DNA from: a virus | DNA length: 48,093 bases | Strand: one strand, 5' to 3' | Virus record (IMG/VR): IMGVR_UViG_3300042987_001328 | Span: 1-48,093 of that record | In this document: positions 29,858-38,870 of the stretch, in pieces | Numbering within the stretch: position 1 is the stretch's first letter | Layout of the letters: every line of letters begins with the position of its first letter | The notes under the pieces: generated by a model | The model's database searches: none | Told to the model about the DNA's origin: nothing | What the model saw: the letters and a program-made list of their open reading frames with translations, nothing else | Program-made: the position numbers and the translations under genes

Positions 29858-30208
29858 ATGTCCAGCGGTTACAAGCCGATGCCGCCCCTCTGGCGCCTGT
29901 GTGAGCTCTTTGTTCTCTCTGATGACCATCCATCAGGCTTGGCCTGGGCGGTCCACAAGGCTGGCTACAAGCCAGGGGAGCAAGCTGGTCGCTTGAACAC
30001 AGCGTCAAACTTTTACGATGTCTGTATTGATGGCGTAATATTCAAGGCTCATCGGATCGTGTACTACTTACGTACTGGACAAAGCCCAGATGGCCACGCT
30101 GTTACACATCACTACAGCAATAAAACCAAAGACAACCGGGAGCAACTCATTGCAACCCGTAGGTCCAAACAAAAGAAATCACAATCTTTTCAGGAGGCAA
30201 GCTGGTGA
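29858..30208 (+). CDS. HNH-like homing endonuclease, 116 aa
   Basis: The C-terminal part VCIDGVIFKAHRIVYYLRTG, then HHYSNKTKDNREQLIATRR resembles the HNH_3/AP2-type homing nucleases (IDG..Y.AHR.IW.L.tG..P....H.....DNR..NL..A), though the DHIDGN block reads VTHHYSNK. The N-terminal 45 residues have a short helical region (PPLWRLCELFVLSDDHP). It sits directly beside the inverted-repeat block, so nuclease and repeat may be one mobile unit. Tail basic (RRSKQKKSQS). Confidence 0.6.
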   Translation: MSSGYKPMPPLWRLCELFVLSDDHPSGLAWAVHKAGYKPGEQAGRLNTASNFYDVCIDGVIFKAHRIVYYLRTGQSPDGHAVTHHYSNKTKDNREQLIATRRSKQKKSQSFQEASW

Positions 30209-30855
30209 CCATCTTCCGTTACGTACCAAGCATTGATCATCTGAGTGATGATGAGCTGGCAACACATGGTTTTTATCGCGGCTTCCAGTGCCCCCATAAT
30301 CACTACATCAGAGACGCAAAAGAGAATTGGTGCTACCACTGCTCTTTCAAGATTGTATCTAATCGCTGCGGTTTTGACATTAACTACATCCATCCCACAT
30401 ACAAGCTGAAATACGACAAGTTATGGCGCAAAATCAAACGTGGTGAGCCAGATGACTGTTGGCCTATTGAATTCAATTCCAACGCACATAATCCCAAAAG
30501 GATGTGTTTTCCTTCCTATCGCTCAACATATGCCAAACAGCTATCTGACAACATGACACTACAAAAAATAATCTATATGTGTGCCTGGGGCGACATCGGC
30601 TCCTTGCTTGTCACCAGGATTTGTAAAGATCCCTGGTGCGGCAACCCCTTACATATGGTTTCTATATTCAATCCCAAGTATCCACCGCAGTCCATTTATC
30701 CATTGGAACTTGAGTATGACAATGCCAAGCTGATGGTTATGGCAAAGGCTAGGGCTATTGGCAGAGAGACTGACCTTACCCGTTCCTTACATAAAACAAC
30801 CATCAGTCATCCTATTACCATGAAAGATGCCCAAGCTTATGATGAGATAGGGTAA
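30205..30855 (+). CDS. Zinc-finger/HNH-like protein, 216 aa
   Basis: GTG start overlapping the previous TGA. Contains CPHNHYIRDAKENWCYHC (C-x3-H...CxxC; likely one zinc site) and, later, CKDPWCGNPLHMVS, similar to the Cys/Asn-Pro-x-His ends of phage HNH-like proteins. The middle KLWRKIKRGEPDDCWPIEF also recalls HNH-family proteins ('DGCW' box). Probably a DNA-binding or nuclease protein, function not proven. Coupled to the preceding HNH gene. Confidence 0.55.
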   Translation: MTIFRYVPSIDHLSDDELATHGFYRGFQCPHNHYIRDAKENWCYHCSFKIVSNRCGFDINYIHPTYKLKYDKLWRKIKRGEPDDCWPIEFNSNAHNPKRMCFPSYRSTYAKQLSDNMTLQKIIYMCAWGDIGSLLVTRICKDPWCGNPLHMVSIFNPKYPPQSIYPLELEYDNAKLMVMAKARAIGRETDLTRSLHKTTISHPITMKDAQAYDEIG

Positions 30856-30869
30856 CAGCCAACAATACA

Positions 30870-31790
30870 ATGTCCAGAAGCCAGCTCGCGCAGCGGCAGC
30901 GTACACAAGATAACCCATTAAACCTTGGTACCTTTAGCCAAACATCTTTGCGTTGTCTCCGTGGCACCTTAGGTCCACAGAATAAAGTTGTTGGTTATCG
31001 TGATACAAGCCAAAGTTCCAATGGTGGATTTGGTGGCGGCGCATATAACCACTGGTTTAAAGTAACTATTACAAAGAATGCATGGTTGATATTGGTTAAA
31101 GGCGAACCTAGGCCAAGCTATATTCAGTTATCTGCTTATGAATCAAACGCTAATCCAATTGAAGGTAGAAGTATTTTTCAAGCTGATAGCGTATCTTTTA
31201 CGGCAGAAGGAGAAACCTACTATCCATACGTTGGGCATGTAATGAATGCTCAATCAGATCTTTATAACACATTTAACTTTTATCGTTTTGATAAAGGAGA
31301 TGAAAGATATTATGCATTATCTCCTGGCTCTTATTTATTTTGTGTATCAACTACGCGCAATGAACCCTTAGATTATCAAGTTGGCTTGGTTATTGAGGTA
31401 CAAGATATTGAGCCTAAGCTTCTACTTGAGACAGGAGCTAGAAATTACTTTGTTTGTGAGAATGCTCTTAGTTTAAATAACACACTTGTAATTGGCCCCA
31501 TATTTACTTCTAATTACACATTGCCTAGTGGTTTTAATGCCTATACCAATATTTTGGCTACTGTTCAATCAGGAGTTACCGTAACCATACCCAATGGTTC
31601 TTCTTGGTTTCTTGACACAAATACAGTAGAAGCTAATGAAGATTTCATATTGCTTGACTTAGCAGAGGACTATACTGGAGAAGATCAGCACACACACTCT
31701 TTATCTGAATGGCGGGACGCTTGGCAACGAGACCATCAAGATACCGATCGTTTTCCAGATTTGTTTATCCCTTACACAACAACGTCATGA
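30870..31790 (+). CDS. Beta-rich probable virion protein, 306 aa
   Basis: MSRSQLAQRQRTQDNPLNLG, then long runs of beta-type sequence (YNHWFKVTITKNAWLILVKG, YIQLSAYESN, YYALSPGSYLFCVSTTRN, DYQVGLVIEVQD). C-terminal acidic tail with LLDLAEDYTGEDQHTHSLSE. Layout and Gly/Ser content suggest a beta-sandwich in a virion or adhesin. Lies before two coupled small genes. No family recognised. Confidence 0.55.
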   Translation: MSRSQLAQRQRTQDNPLNLGTFSQTSLRCLRGTLGPQNKVVGYRDTSQSSNGGFGGGAYNHWFKVTITKNAWLILVKGEPRPSYIQLSAYESNANPIEGRSIFQADSVSFTAEGETYYPYVGHVMNAQSDLYNTFNFYRFDKGDERYYALSPGSYLFCVSTTRNEPLDYQVGLVIEVQDIEPKLLLETGARNYFVCENALSLNNTLVIGPIFTSNYTLPSGFNAYTNILATVQSGVTVTIPNGSSWFLDTNTVEANEDFILLDLAEDYTGEDQHTHSLSEWRDAWQRDHQDTDRFPDLFIPYTTTS

Positions 31791-31936
31791 CTAAGCTAAC
31801 AAGTGTATTTGCATTGATCAGCTTTTTCAGCAAACCAACTAAAGGCCCATTGTTACCAAAGACGACTACTCAGCTGTTTAGTGAGTATTGCAAAAACAAT
31901 CCATCTGCTGCCTCGTGTAAAGTCTTTGACTGTTGA
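31787..31936 (+). CDS. 49-aa small protein
   Basis: MTKLTSVFALISFFSKPTKG, PLLPKTTTQLFSEYCKNNPS, ASCKVFDC: a short hydrophobic N-terminus, possibly membrane-associated or a weak signal, and two or three cysteines at the end. Start overlaps the previous TGA; stop overlaps the next ATG. Coupled, so likely real. Confidence 0.5.
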   Translation: MTKLTSVFALISFFSKPTKGPLLPKTTTQLFSEYCKNNPSAASCKVFDC

Positions 31937-32367
31937 TGCGCATATCTAGAAGAAAAAAAGTAACAACCATTTACTTACCAGATGGTTGGATCTTTAAGAT
32001 GCGGCTGGCACCTTACATCAGAACCAAAGGATCTTGTGTGTGGCTTGCAAGCCTTGCTGTAGCCAAATCCAATAGACAAATCAATGATTGGCTGGTAAAA
32101 CGCAAAAAACAATCAACAACAAAATTAAGTCAGCAATTAACAGGTCAATTTGGTCCACGCATTCAAGCCTTAGCTATTCGTCAGGTTAGGCAATGGGTGA
32201 TTGATTTGCCACCAGGTGATTCAATTGCATTGCGCTGTGAATCTGCATTACCTGATAAGCAATATCAAGTATGGAAAAAATGGTTTGCTAATCATGAATC
32301 AAGTCAATGGGTAGCACAAGATAAATACCGTTCTTTCTGGTATTACAAGCCAAAGTATGTAGAATAA
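31936..32367 (+). CDS. Basic unknown protein, 143 aa
   Basis: MRISRRKKVTTIYLPDGWIF, then a Trp-rich stretch WLASLAVAKSNRQINDWLVK, basic overall. Aromatic C-terminus (WVAQDKYRSFWYYKPKYVE). Possibly a nucleic-acid-binding protein; no family recognised. Coupled to the 31787 gene. Confidence 0.6.
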   Translation: MRISRRKKVTTIYLPDGWIFKMRLAPYIRTKGSCVWLASLAVAKSNRQINDWLVKRKKQSTTKLSQQLTGQFGPRIQALAIRQVRQWVIDLPPGDSIALRCESALPDKQYQVWKKWFANHESSQWVAQDKYRSFWYYKPKYVE

Positions 32368-32385
32368 AAGAAATGGATTATTGCC

Positions 32386-32550
32386 ATGCATCGCCTCAAT
32401 GATTATCTGGAAGTAGCACTTGCTATTCATGCAGCCTGTTCTGCTATCTGCGCATTGACCCCAACACCTAAAGACGATACGGTTGTACGTAAAGCCTATC
32501 GTTTAATTGAGATTGCAGGTCTTGTGATTGGCCGCGCAAAACAACGCTGA
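32386..32550 (+). CDS. Small conserved-looking phage protein, 54 aa
   Basis: MHRLNDYLEVALAIHAACSA, then CALTPTPKDDTVVRKAYRLI and EIAGLVIGRAKQR. The PTPKDDTVVRKAYRLIEIAG pattern is typical of a short helical protein found in many bacteria and phages; function unknown. Convergent with the - strand gene at 32551. Confidence 0.6.
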   Translation: MHRLNDYLEVALAIHAACSAICALTPTPKDDTVVRKAYRLIEIAGLVIGRAKQR

Positions 32551-32712
32551 TTAATCAGGTAAAGCCTGAAACCAGAACACGCATCCTGCCTGTTTTTCAA
32601 CCCAATCCCTAGTTGCGTAAGCTTGTTCTTTGGACATGGTTACGCACTTTTTTTCATCGCCTACTTGCCAGCAGATATTTACCCGTATATACGGTTCTTT
32701 ATACTTTTTCAC
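32551..32712 (-). CDS. Small protein coupled to endolysin
   Basis: A 53-aa protein initiated by GTG overlapping the endolysin stop (GTGA). MKKYKEPYIRVNICWQVGDE, then KKCVTMSKEQAYATRDWVEK and an end AGCVFWFQALPD. Three cysteines. Short and soluble; no family recognised. The coupling argues that it is real and possibly co-produced with the lysis enzyme. Confidence 0.6.
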   Translation of the reverse strand: MKKYKEPYIRVNICWQVGDEKKCVTMSKEQAYATRDWVEKQAGCVFWFQALPD

Positions 32713-33818
32713 TTTGTCACCAGTATTGCCCAGCCTGTGTTCTGTCCGTCACATTCCCAACGCCTTAACCAATTCTTTTTACTGTACTTAACGGCAGTTC
32801 CAGCTTTTCGGTCATGGCTGGTGTAGTCGCCATTGACAATATCAGCTTCTCCGTTGGGGTCATGGAATACAAATGCATCAGGTGTGAAGCCAATGCAGCA
32901 TGTCCAATGTCCTCCTCCAGTTGGATAGCTTACTGTGCCTTTATGTAACCAGCCAACTGCTACAGGTCTGCCATTACGGATTTCGTTTTCTAGTAAAGCA
33001 CTATTGCCATTCGTGATGAACTTGGCATTTAACCCTAGCTCTTTTAATGCTTTTAGTTGTGCATTTCTATCTGTTGTATCTCCATACTTAGAACGTATTT
33101 TATTGTATTCATCATCGTTATTAATTTTGCCATAGTAACGTGCAATCATTGCACAACTAGAAGAGAAACATTCCCTATACCCAGTGCCAGATTGGTTATC
33201 TAGTTGGTATTCATACGGCACAGTTAGTATTTTTTCCGTCTGTACTACATTGTCTTGTTTGTCTTCATTTCCTAATTGTTGGCCCATGATCTCAATCAGC
33301 TTATCGCTGTAATTAGGATCAGTGGCATATCCTTCCTTCACAAGGAGACGTGCGCAATCATACCGACTAGCAGCTCTATTAACCCCCTGGTACCTACTGT
33401 AGTCTTTGTACCAACGATCAACAAGATAACAAACACATGTAAAAAGATCCGGGAAGTTAATAAATCCTGCAGTGATTGTTACCCATTTACCGTTAATAAA
33501 TTCTTGTGTATTGACATTGGTCCCATTGCCTTTGAGGCCAAAGTAGTTATGTGTACCAGAAGTGTGTCTACCCCAGGCCGATTCAAGAGCCCATTGAGCT
33601 GCTACACATTCTGGGTATCTAGCACCAGCTGCTTTAGCTGCTGCCATAACACCCGCCCAATCATTGGTGTAAATAGTGGCTTTCTCTTCTGTTCTAAATT
33701 TAGATGCAAAAATCTCCAGGGTCTCAGTAGATAGAGTACCCTGGAGCCACTCAAGAGCTTCTTTCTGATGCTTGAGTCCTTTGTAGTTAATAGCTACATC
33801 AACCAGATTAATTGTCAT
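32709..33818 (-). CDS. Two-domain endolysin: glucosaminidase and C39-like peptidase
   Basis: A 369-aa protein. Residues about 50-180: AAQWALESAWGRHTSGTHNY is the GH73/FlgJ-type glucosaminidase motif with catalytic Glu79, and FGLKG follows. Residues about 195-369: VPYEYQLDNQSGTGYRECFS, Cys217 or Cys222, His304 in GGGHWTCC and Asp320 in FHDPNGE form the Cys-His-Asp set of a C39-family peptidase. So it can cut both glycan and peptide bonds of peptidoglycan. No signal peptide, so release would need a holin, which was not identified. First of a - strand run that continues into tail genes; a second lysozyme exists at 43 kb. Confidence 0.85.
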   Translation of the reverse strand: MTINLVDVAINYKGLKHQKEALEWLQGTLSTETLEIFASKFRTEEKATIYTNDWAGVMAAAKAAGARYPECVAAQWALESAWGRHTSGTHNYFGLKGNGTNVNTQEFINGKWVTITAGFINFPDLFTCVCYLVDRWYKDYSRYQGVNRAASRYDCARLLVKEGYATDPNYSDKLIEIMGQQLGNEDKQDNVVQTEKILTVPYEYQLDNQSGTGYRECFSSSCAMIARYYGKINNDDEYNKIRSKYGDTTDRNAQLKALKELGLNAKFITNGNSALLENEIRNGRPVAVGWLHKGTVSYPTGGGHWTCCIGFTPDAFVFHDPNGEADIVNGDYTSHDRKAGTAVKYSKKNWLRRWECDGQNTGWAILVTK

Positions 33819-33842
33819 CGACCTAAAGCTTATATGTCTACT

Positions 33843-34316
33843 TTAGATCTGGTTAGTTTCAGGCACAAAGTCACTGGGAGAAATAGGCCATTGATTGTAT
33901 TCACTACTGGTGATGTAATCAGCAAGGGCACCAGTGTCAATGGTGGCTTCAATGGCAGTCACCTTGGTACCAGCTGCCATGCGGATTGTTTCACGCCACA
34001 GCTGCCAGTCGATAGGGATCTCAGTGCCGTTGTCCACCTTGCGCACCACCATCCAGTCCGTTGGGGTTAGCAGCAGGCCAGCGGTCATTCGGGTCTGCGC
34101 AGTCCACTGCTCAACGAGCTGGGTGTGATCTTTCGGCAGTCCTGGCCCCCAGTAGAAGCGCTGGTCGTAGGGCTCAGGGTCCGGCACTTCGGTGATGCCA
34201 ATGGCTTCTTTCTCTTCCAGCGTGGAGAGGCGCAGGAAGTTGGCGGGGTACTGCGTACCGTCAGGAGTGGAGAAGGCAGTGTCTGGGGCAAGGGGCTGCC
34301 CGTTGAGGAGGAACAT
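33843..34316 (-). CDS. Tail-fibre assembly-like protein
   Basis: A 157-aa protein with MFLLNGQPLAPDTAFSTPDG, YPANFLRLSTLEEKEAIGIT and EPYDQRFYWGPGLPK, a pattern common to small phage proteins next to fibre genes, which I associate with fibre assembly/chaperone-type proteins. The lower half is helical with MTAGLLLTPTDWMVVRKVDN (a DUF4376-like 'LL.TDWmvvR' run). Immediately follows, in - strand order, the large lectin-like tail protein, supporting a role in fibre folding. GC content is higher than at either end. Confidence 0.65.
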   Translation of the reverse strand: MFLLNGQPLAPDTAFSTPDGTQYPANFLRLSTLEEKEAIGITEVPDPEPYDQRFYWGPGLPKDHTQLVEQWTAQTRMTAGLLLTPTDWMVVRKVDNGTEIPIDWQLWRETIRMAAGTKVTAIEATIDTGALADYITSSEYNQWPISPSDFVPETNQI

Positions 34317-34353
34317 GACGAGAAGGCGGTGTTACATGGGGCAGTGCCCTGGG

Positions 34354-36741
34354 TTAACGAGCGCGAGCGATTGAGAATGGGTTTTCGGCAAAAGCGGCGT
34401 AAACAAATGTCGCCGAACTACCGTTGGCGCTTGATGAGACGTTTCTGAGCTTGAACCCATTGCTTGTAAAATCCATTGTTGGCTGGTTCTGATTTTCTGG
34501 GTTAGATGTATTTGCTTGGATGTCCGTAAACACGGCGTTATATGTGTCTCGCGCTGCGTCAACAATCAGCCAGTTGGTGCCTGCTGTCGTTGAGCTTTTG
34601 ATCATCACCCACCTCGGCCTAAACCCCGTATAAACAAACGGCCCATCTGTGCTGCCGTTGCCGGTGTAGCTGCCGAAGCTAGAGTACCCGGCTACTGGGG
34701 CGAAACAGTAGGCGACGAGTTTATTCCCGCTGGTGTTAGTCCGTGAGCTTGTTCCAATGCTGAAAACAGTTGACGTGGGAGAAGTATTGTTCCAAGCTGT
34801 GCTGTCTGTAGCTTCGCCATCCGTTCCGGTTGTTGTTTGAAACAGTTTTAAGTATTTAGTGTTGCCGAGTGAAGCATGATAAACAGCGCCGCCATTGCTT
34901 CCACTGTCGCGGTCTTTTACCAAAATTAAAGACGGAGCGACGCCCAGCCCGTGCCCAACCGTGGCATTAGCGCCCGTCCCCGTATAAGTAATAACACTGA
35001 ACCCCGCACTAGCATTTGCCCTCACCGAGGACGTGATGCTGCCGTTGGTGTTGGTGACGGTAGATGAGCCGGCGTCCCAGCACCAGGCGGCGTAGGTATT
35101 TGGACTCTCGTTGAAATTAACGGAAGACCCAACAGCAAATCCATCTGAATTAAATGCTGTCAGAGAGTTCACGTCGGTTGATTCAGAATCTGTTCCGCTA
35201 CTAACAAGAAGCTTTGTGGCACCACGAACAACATCGGCTAGTCGGTGTCCATAGGCAACGTTTCGGCATTTAACCCAAACCAAATCAGGCGAGAACCCCA
35301 GCCCCGAGATTGTCTGCGTGCTGCCATTGCCGGTGTAGAGCTTGGTGTCGAAGTAATCGCTGCCCTTGAGGATCGTCGGCGTGGGCAGGTTCTGCGTGCA
35401 GAGCGCCTTGTAGCCGCTGGGTGCGGTGTAGGCGAAAGCGCGTTGGCCGAAGTTGAAGGATGCAGCCGCGCTATTGCCTGATGTCGTTCCAAGCGCGGGG
35501 AAGTATTCAACGCCAGATGCAGCAGTTACAGGGCTAAACGAAGTTTGCGTGCCGTTCTTGTAAATCCTTAATTGATTGTTTGATGCGTCAAAAGCAAAGC
35601 CAATTACGTCATTGGTAGTTGCATACGGTTGCCCAGTAGTTGCAGTTCCGTTTAAGTTTGTTGTTCCTGCTGCAACCTCCCAGCCGAATCCATTACCAGC
35701 TCCTGGATAAGATGCTTCCGTGATAGGCGAAATGCCAGGAGTGCTATTGGCTGAACTGTTCAAAGTAACTTCCCAATACCACTTGCTAGCACTTGCTATA
35801 GGCATTGTGGCGACAATAGTTGTGTTGCCCGCTGTGGTTTGGGCGTAGTCAAGATTGCCGTTTGAAAACGTCCCTAGCGTTTGACGCTTTAGCGGGTTGA
35901 GAGTCGCATAATTCCCCCTTACCTCCCCGCCTGCGCCTGTGTCTGTGCCGTAGTTCGTGGGGCTATCTACGAGGGAGTCGTTGCCTGCACCAGCAGTGAC
36001 GCTGAGGTTGGTTGGTGTCCAGTTGTTACCGTTGCCAGAAGTGTCCTTGCCCAGGGTGGTGGCGGTGTTGTTGCTGTTGTCGGCGAAGTCGAGCCTGAAG
36101 CCGTTGGTGCCGTAGGTGCCGGTGTATGCCTTGGGCTGCCAGATGCCGTTGGTGTCGGTCTCACCGAAGCTGCTGGGCGTTAGGGCTTGACCGTCGATGA
36201 AGTGGATGTCGGCGAGATAAGCCGACAGATAGGTATCCTGATCTGCTGCATAGCGACCAATGACATGCGAGGATCCACTGTTGTTGACCAGTGTTGAATA
36301 GCTGGATGATACCGTGTTACCGCTAAGAGTTTGCTGGACATTGTTCACATAAACCTTGATCCTATCTGCCGCTGTCCCTTGCGTTGTATCGACTGCAAGA
36401 ACAACGTGATACCAAGCTGATGGATCTCGAAATACTGCGGCAGTATCTGCAAACTTTTGCGATGTGTCGTACCAGATAACGCGCAGTGCATCACCGCTTG
36501 GGTAGTACAGCTGAAAATAAGATGACGTTGAATCTCTGGCGCCGAACAGCCCACCCTGTGTGGCGGAAAGTGCCGCACGCTTCACCCATCCGCTCCAAGT
36601 CCACGTTGTCCTATTCCCCGCCGATGCCGGTGTGCGGCTGAGGTAGGCGCTATCTGCCGAGTTGAACCGCAGCGAACGGCTGATCTGGTACCCGCCGCCT
36701 GCTGTTGCACCTAAAAGAAGAGTATTATTTAATAAACTCAT
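34354..36741 (-). CDS. Lectin-like tail/adhesin protein, 795 aa
   Basis: Residues 1-220 form a concanavalin-like (LamG) domain: YLSRTPASAGNRTTWTWSGW, then WYHVVLAVDTTQG and IHFIDGQALTPSSFGETDTN. Residues about 280-440 match a SPRY-like fold (KWYWEVTLNS, GFGWEVAAG, DVIGFAFDASNNQLRIYKNG). Then two or more repeated domains (DYFDTKLYTGNGSTQTISGL, FSPDLVWVK; again GYSSFGSYTGNGSTDGPFVY, with RPRWVMIKSS). These are typical of phage receptor-binding proteins; the DNA is GC-richer than the neighbours, which fits acquisition from other phages. Coupled ATGA to the upstream fibre gene. Confidence 0.8.
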   Translation of the reverse strand: MSLLNNTLLLGATAGGGYQISRSLRFNSADSAYLSRTPASAGNRTTWTWSGWVKRAALSATQGGLFGARDSTSSYFQLYYPSGDALRVIWYDTSQKFADTAAVFRDPSAWYHVVLAVDTTQGTAADRIKVYVNNVQQTLSGNTVSSSYSTLVNNSGSSHVIGRYAADQDTYLSAYLADIHFIDGQALTPSSFGETDTNGIWQPKAYTGTYGTNGFRLDFADNSNNTATTLGKDTSGNGNNWTPTNLSVTAGAGNDSLVDSPTNYGTDTGAGGEVRGNYATLNPLKRQTLGTFSNGNLDYAQTTAGNTTIVATMPIASASKWYWEVTLNSSANSTPGISPITEASYPGAGNGFGWEVAAGTTNLNGTATTGQPYATTNDVIGFAFDASNNQLRIYKNGTQTSFSPVTAASGVEYFPALGTTSGNSAAASFNFGQRAFAYTAPSGYKALCTQNLPTPTILKGSDYFDTKLYTGNGSTQTISGLGFSPDLVWVKCRNVAYGHRLADVVRGATKLLVSSGTDSESTDVNSLTAFNSDGFAVGSSVNFNESPNTYAAWCWDAGSSTVTNTNGSITSSVRANASAGFSVITYTGTGANATVGHGLGVAPSLILVKDRDSGSNGGAVYHASLGNTKYLKLFQTTTGTDGEATDSTAWNNTSPTSTVFSIGTSSRTNTSGNKLVAYCFAPVAGYSSFGSYTGNGSTDGPFVYTGFRPRWVMIKSSTTAGTNWLIVDAARDTYNAVFTDIQANTSNPENQNQPTMDFTSNGFKLRNVSSSANGSSATFVYAAFAENPFSIARAR

Positions 36742-37895
36742 TGTACGTCTGTAATTAAACGAGCAGTAATACGGCTGGAGCTTTCAACATAATAAACCAA
36801 TACAGAGACACTGCCAAGGCCAGTGCTCATTGTTGGTGTACCACCAGAAAACTTCCAGTTACTTCCGTAAGCAACTGTAGAAGCTGTAGTTCCGTTTTGC
36901 GTAATTACAATTGAACCACTTTGGCCAGCTGTTTGGTTGCTTGGATTAGCAAGTGTCACTGCTCCACCTGCTGGTAATGTAAGACTAAAGTTGTTTGCGG
37001 TGATTAAATCAAGAGTTACAGTACCACTTACACTGCCGAGTGCAGAAACCGTACCTAGACAGCTATTAAATACAGTAATGCGTCCTGAAGAATTAACAGA
37101 ATATCGTGACGTTCCGTTTGTATAGAAAGAAAGTGTAGTCCATTGACTTGCATCAAGACCCCCCCATTGCAACTCAGTTCCCGTCCAACGAGCAGCGCCC
37201 CATCCTGAAATTGCTAATGCATTGACATTACTGGGTGCTGTAATGTTTAAATAGTTGACATTACCGGTGGATAAAGTTGCCGTTTGTCCTGTTAACGTAG
37301 TAAATGCACCGGCATCACCCGTGACTGTCGCACCTGATACCTGTGTAGTAAATACTCCGGATACGCCTGTTAATGTTGCAAATTTACCAGTTGTGCCAGT
37401 AACAGTAGCTCCTGATACTTGTGTAGTAAATATCCCAGATACACCTACAATGTTTCCACCTGTCACTGATGTGAAATTACCAGTATCTCCAGTTACGCTG
37501 GTACCAGAAAGACTGGTAAAAACACCTGAAACAATAGTAGCTATTCCGCCAGTTGAGGTTGTGTACTGAATTGAGTTACCGGTGATTGTCGCACCAGATA
37601 GATAGGTAGTAAAAACACCTGAGACGCCCGTAATATTTGTAAATTTTCCAGCATCACCTGTGACTGTTGCACCTGATACTTGGGTAGTAAATACACCAGA
37701 TACAAAGTTAGCTGTTGTGCCAGTGACTGTTTGCCCTGATACAGTTGAACCACCTTGAATAATGTTTCCAGAAATAGTTCCAGTTACTGTTACGTTTCCA
37801 GAAATAGCATTTGCTAAACCTGAAACACTTACTGTCGCATCACTTCCGCCTTGCGTATAGGTGATGTTATCAACTTTTACGGTACCGTACGGCAT
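36738..37895 (-). CDS. Repeat-rich tail fibre, 385 aa
   Basis: The first 215 residues consist of tandem repeats around VSGVFTTQVSGATVTGD and variants (GVFTTYLSGATITGN, GIFTTQVSGATVTGT), typical of beta-helical or triple-stranded fibre shafts. The C-terminal 170 residues form a separate globular part (NVNALAISGWGAARWTGTEL, YSVNSSGRITVFNSC, SVLVYYVESSSRITARLITD). It follows, on the - strand, the shorter fibre at 37932 with which it shares repeats. Role: tail or baseplate fibre. Stop overlaps the ATG of the lectin-like gene. Confidence 0.8.
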   Translation of the reverse strand: MPYGTVKVDNITYTQGGSDATVSVSGLANAISGNVTVTGTISGNIIQGGSTVSGQTVTGTTANFVSGVFTTQVSGATVTGDAGKFTNITGVSGVFTTYLSGATITGNSIQYTTSTGGIATIVSGVFTSLSGTSVTGDTGNFTSVTGGNIVGVSGIFTTQVSGATVTGTTGKFATLTGVSGVFTTQVSGATVTGDAGAFTTLTGQTATLSTGNVNYLNITAPSNVNALAISGWGAARWTGTELQWGGLDASQWTTLSFYTNGTSRYSVNSSGRITVFNSCLGTVSALGSVSGTVTLDLITANNFSLTLPAGGAVTLANPSNQTAGQSGSIVITQNGTTASTVAYGSNWKFSGGTPTMSTGLGSVSVLVYYVESSSRITARLITDVQ

Positions 37896-37931
37896 GGTTT
37901 TTTCTTTTATTCTTGTATTCTACTTTAGTTA

Positions 37932-38816
37932 TTAGGGAAGAATTGTAAGAGGTCCTTGAATTATAAAACCAGAAGTGCCTCCAGAAACAACCCCAGAACA
38001 AACAACAGCAGGTGTTGCACCAGAAGGTGTTGTGATGTTTAAAGTTGTCCCTGTTATGTTTGTAAATTGTGCCGTAGCACCTGTGATTGTATTGCCACTG
38101 ATAGTACCTGGTGTAAAAATGCCGGAGACAATATAACCAGATCCAGAAACGTTTAAATCTCCCGAGATTGTAGTACCTGAAAAGCTTAAATTTGTAGCGG
38201 CAAGCGTCACAAAATTACCAAGAGTGGCATTAATTGTATTGCCTGTTACCGTAGTTCCAGAAAGACTACTGAAAACTCCGGATGTTCCTGAAATTGTGTT
38301 GCCTGTAATAGTTGCTCCACTTAAATAAGCAAAGACACCAGATGTACCAGAAATACTGCTCCCTGTTATTGAAGCTCCTGAAATTCTTTGGAAGTTACCT
38401 GTGGTTGCGTTGACTGTTGTACCCGTTAATGTTGTAACTGCGGCAGAAGAAGCGTTAAGATTTGTTGTTTGTACGTTTGTACCCGTAAGTGTTAAGCCAC
38501 TGATGGTACCACTAACAATGGCATCAGTTTGAACAAGGATGCCACTAAATGTTGCGTTGGCACCAACTGTGATGCCAGTCGCAACAATTTGACCAGAAAC
38601 TGTTAGGCCACTTTCAACAACAACATTACCGCTGACAGTACCTCCAGTGCGGGGTAAGTAGTAGAAATTAAGATACTGTTTTGTGCCGGATAAGGTAAGT
38701 TTTTTGTTCTTTAATGCTGGATCAACTTCGTTAAGATGCACAACCGTCAGTAGATCGACATCTTCCAGGTCAATCCCAGCTATCTCCTGTAGGTCACTGA
38801 TTCTTCGGTTGGCCAC
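37932..38816 (-). CDS. Repeat-rich tail fibre, 294 aa
   Basis: N-terminal 50 residues (MANRRISDLQEIAGIDLEDV, DLLTVVHLNEVDPALKNKKL) are a known type of virion-attachment head in cyanophage fibres. The rest is Thr/Ser/Gly repeats (ISGTSGVFSSLSGTTVTGNT, GATITGNTISGTSG), as in the neighbouring fibre. The alike repeats in two adjacent genes allow recombination between them. Role: fibre shaft, anchored to the tail by the N-terminus. Confidence 0.8.
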   Translation of the reverse strand: MANRRISDLQEIAGIDLEDVDLLTVVHLNEVDPALKNKKLTLSGTKQYLNFYYLPRTGGTVSGNVVVESGLTVSGQIVATGITVGANATFSGILVQTDAIVSGTISGLTLTGTNVQTTNLNASSAAVTTLTGTTVNATTGNFQRISGASITGSSISGTSGVFAYLSGATITGNTISGTSGVFSSLSGTTVTGNTINATLGNFVTLAATNLSFSGTTISGDLNVSGSGYIVSGIFTPGTISGNTITGATAQFTNITGTTLNITTPSGATPAVVCSGVVSGGTSGFIIQGPLTILP

Positions 38817-38870
38817 TACTTATGTATACAAATACCCTTAAAACCAATTATAGTTGCAGTATACTGACAA

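Noticed and set aside
29700-30008. - strand frames over the inverted repeat
   Set aside because: Low-complexity, no start signal, overlap the repeat arm and the HNH gene.
36738-38816. CRISPR-like array
   Set aside because: The regularity is protein-coding fibre repeats with varied spacing and no constant DNA repeat.
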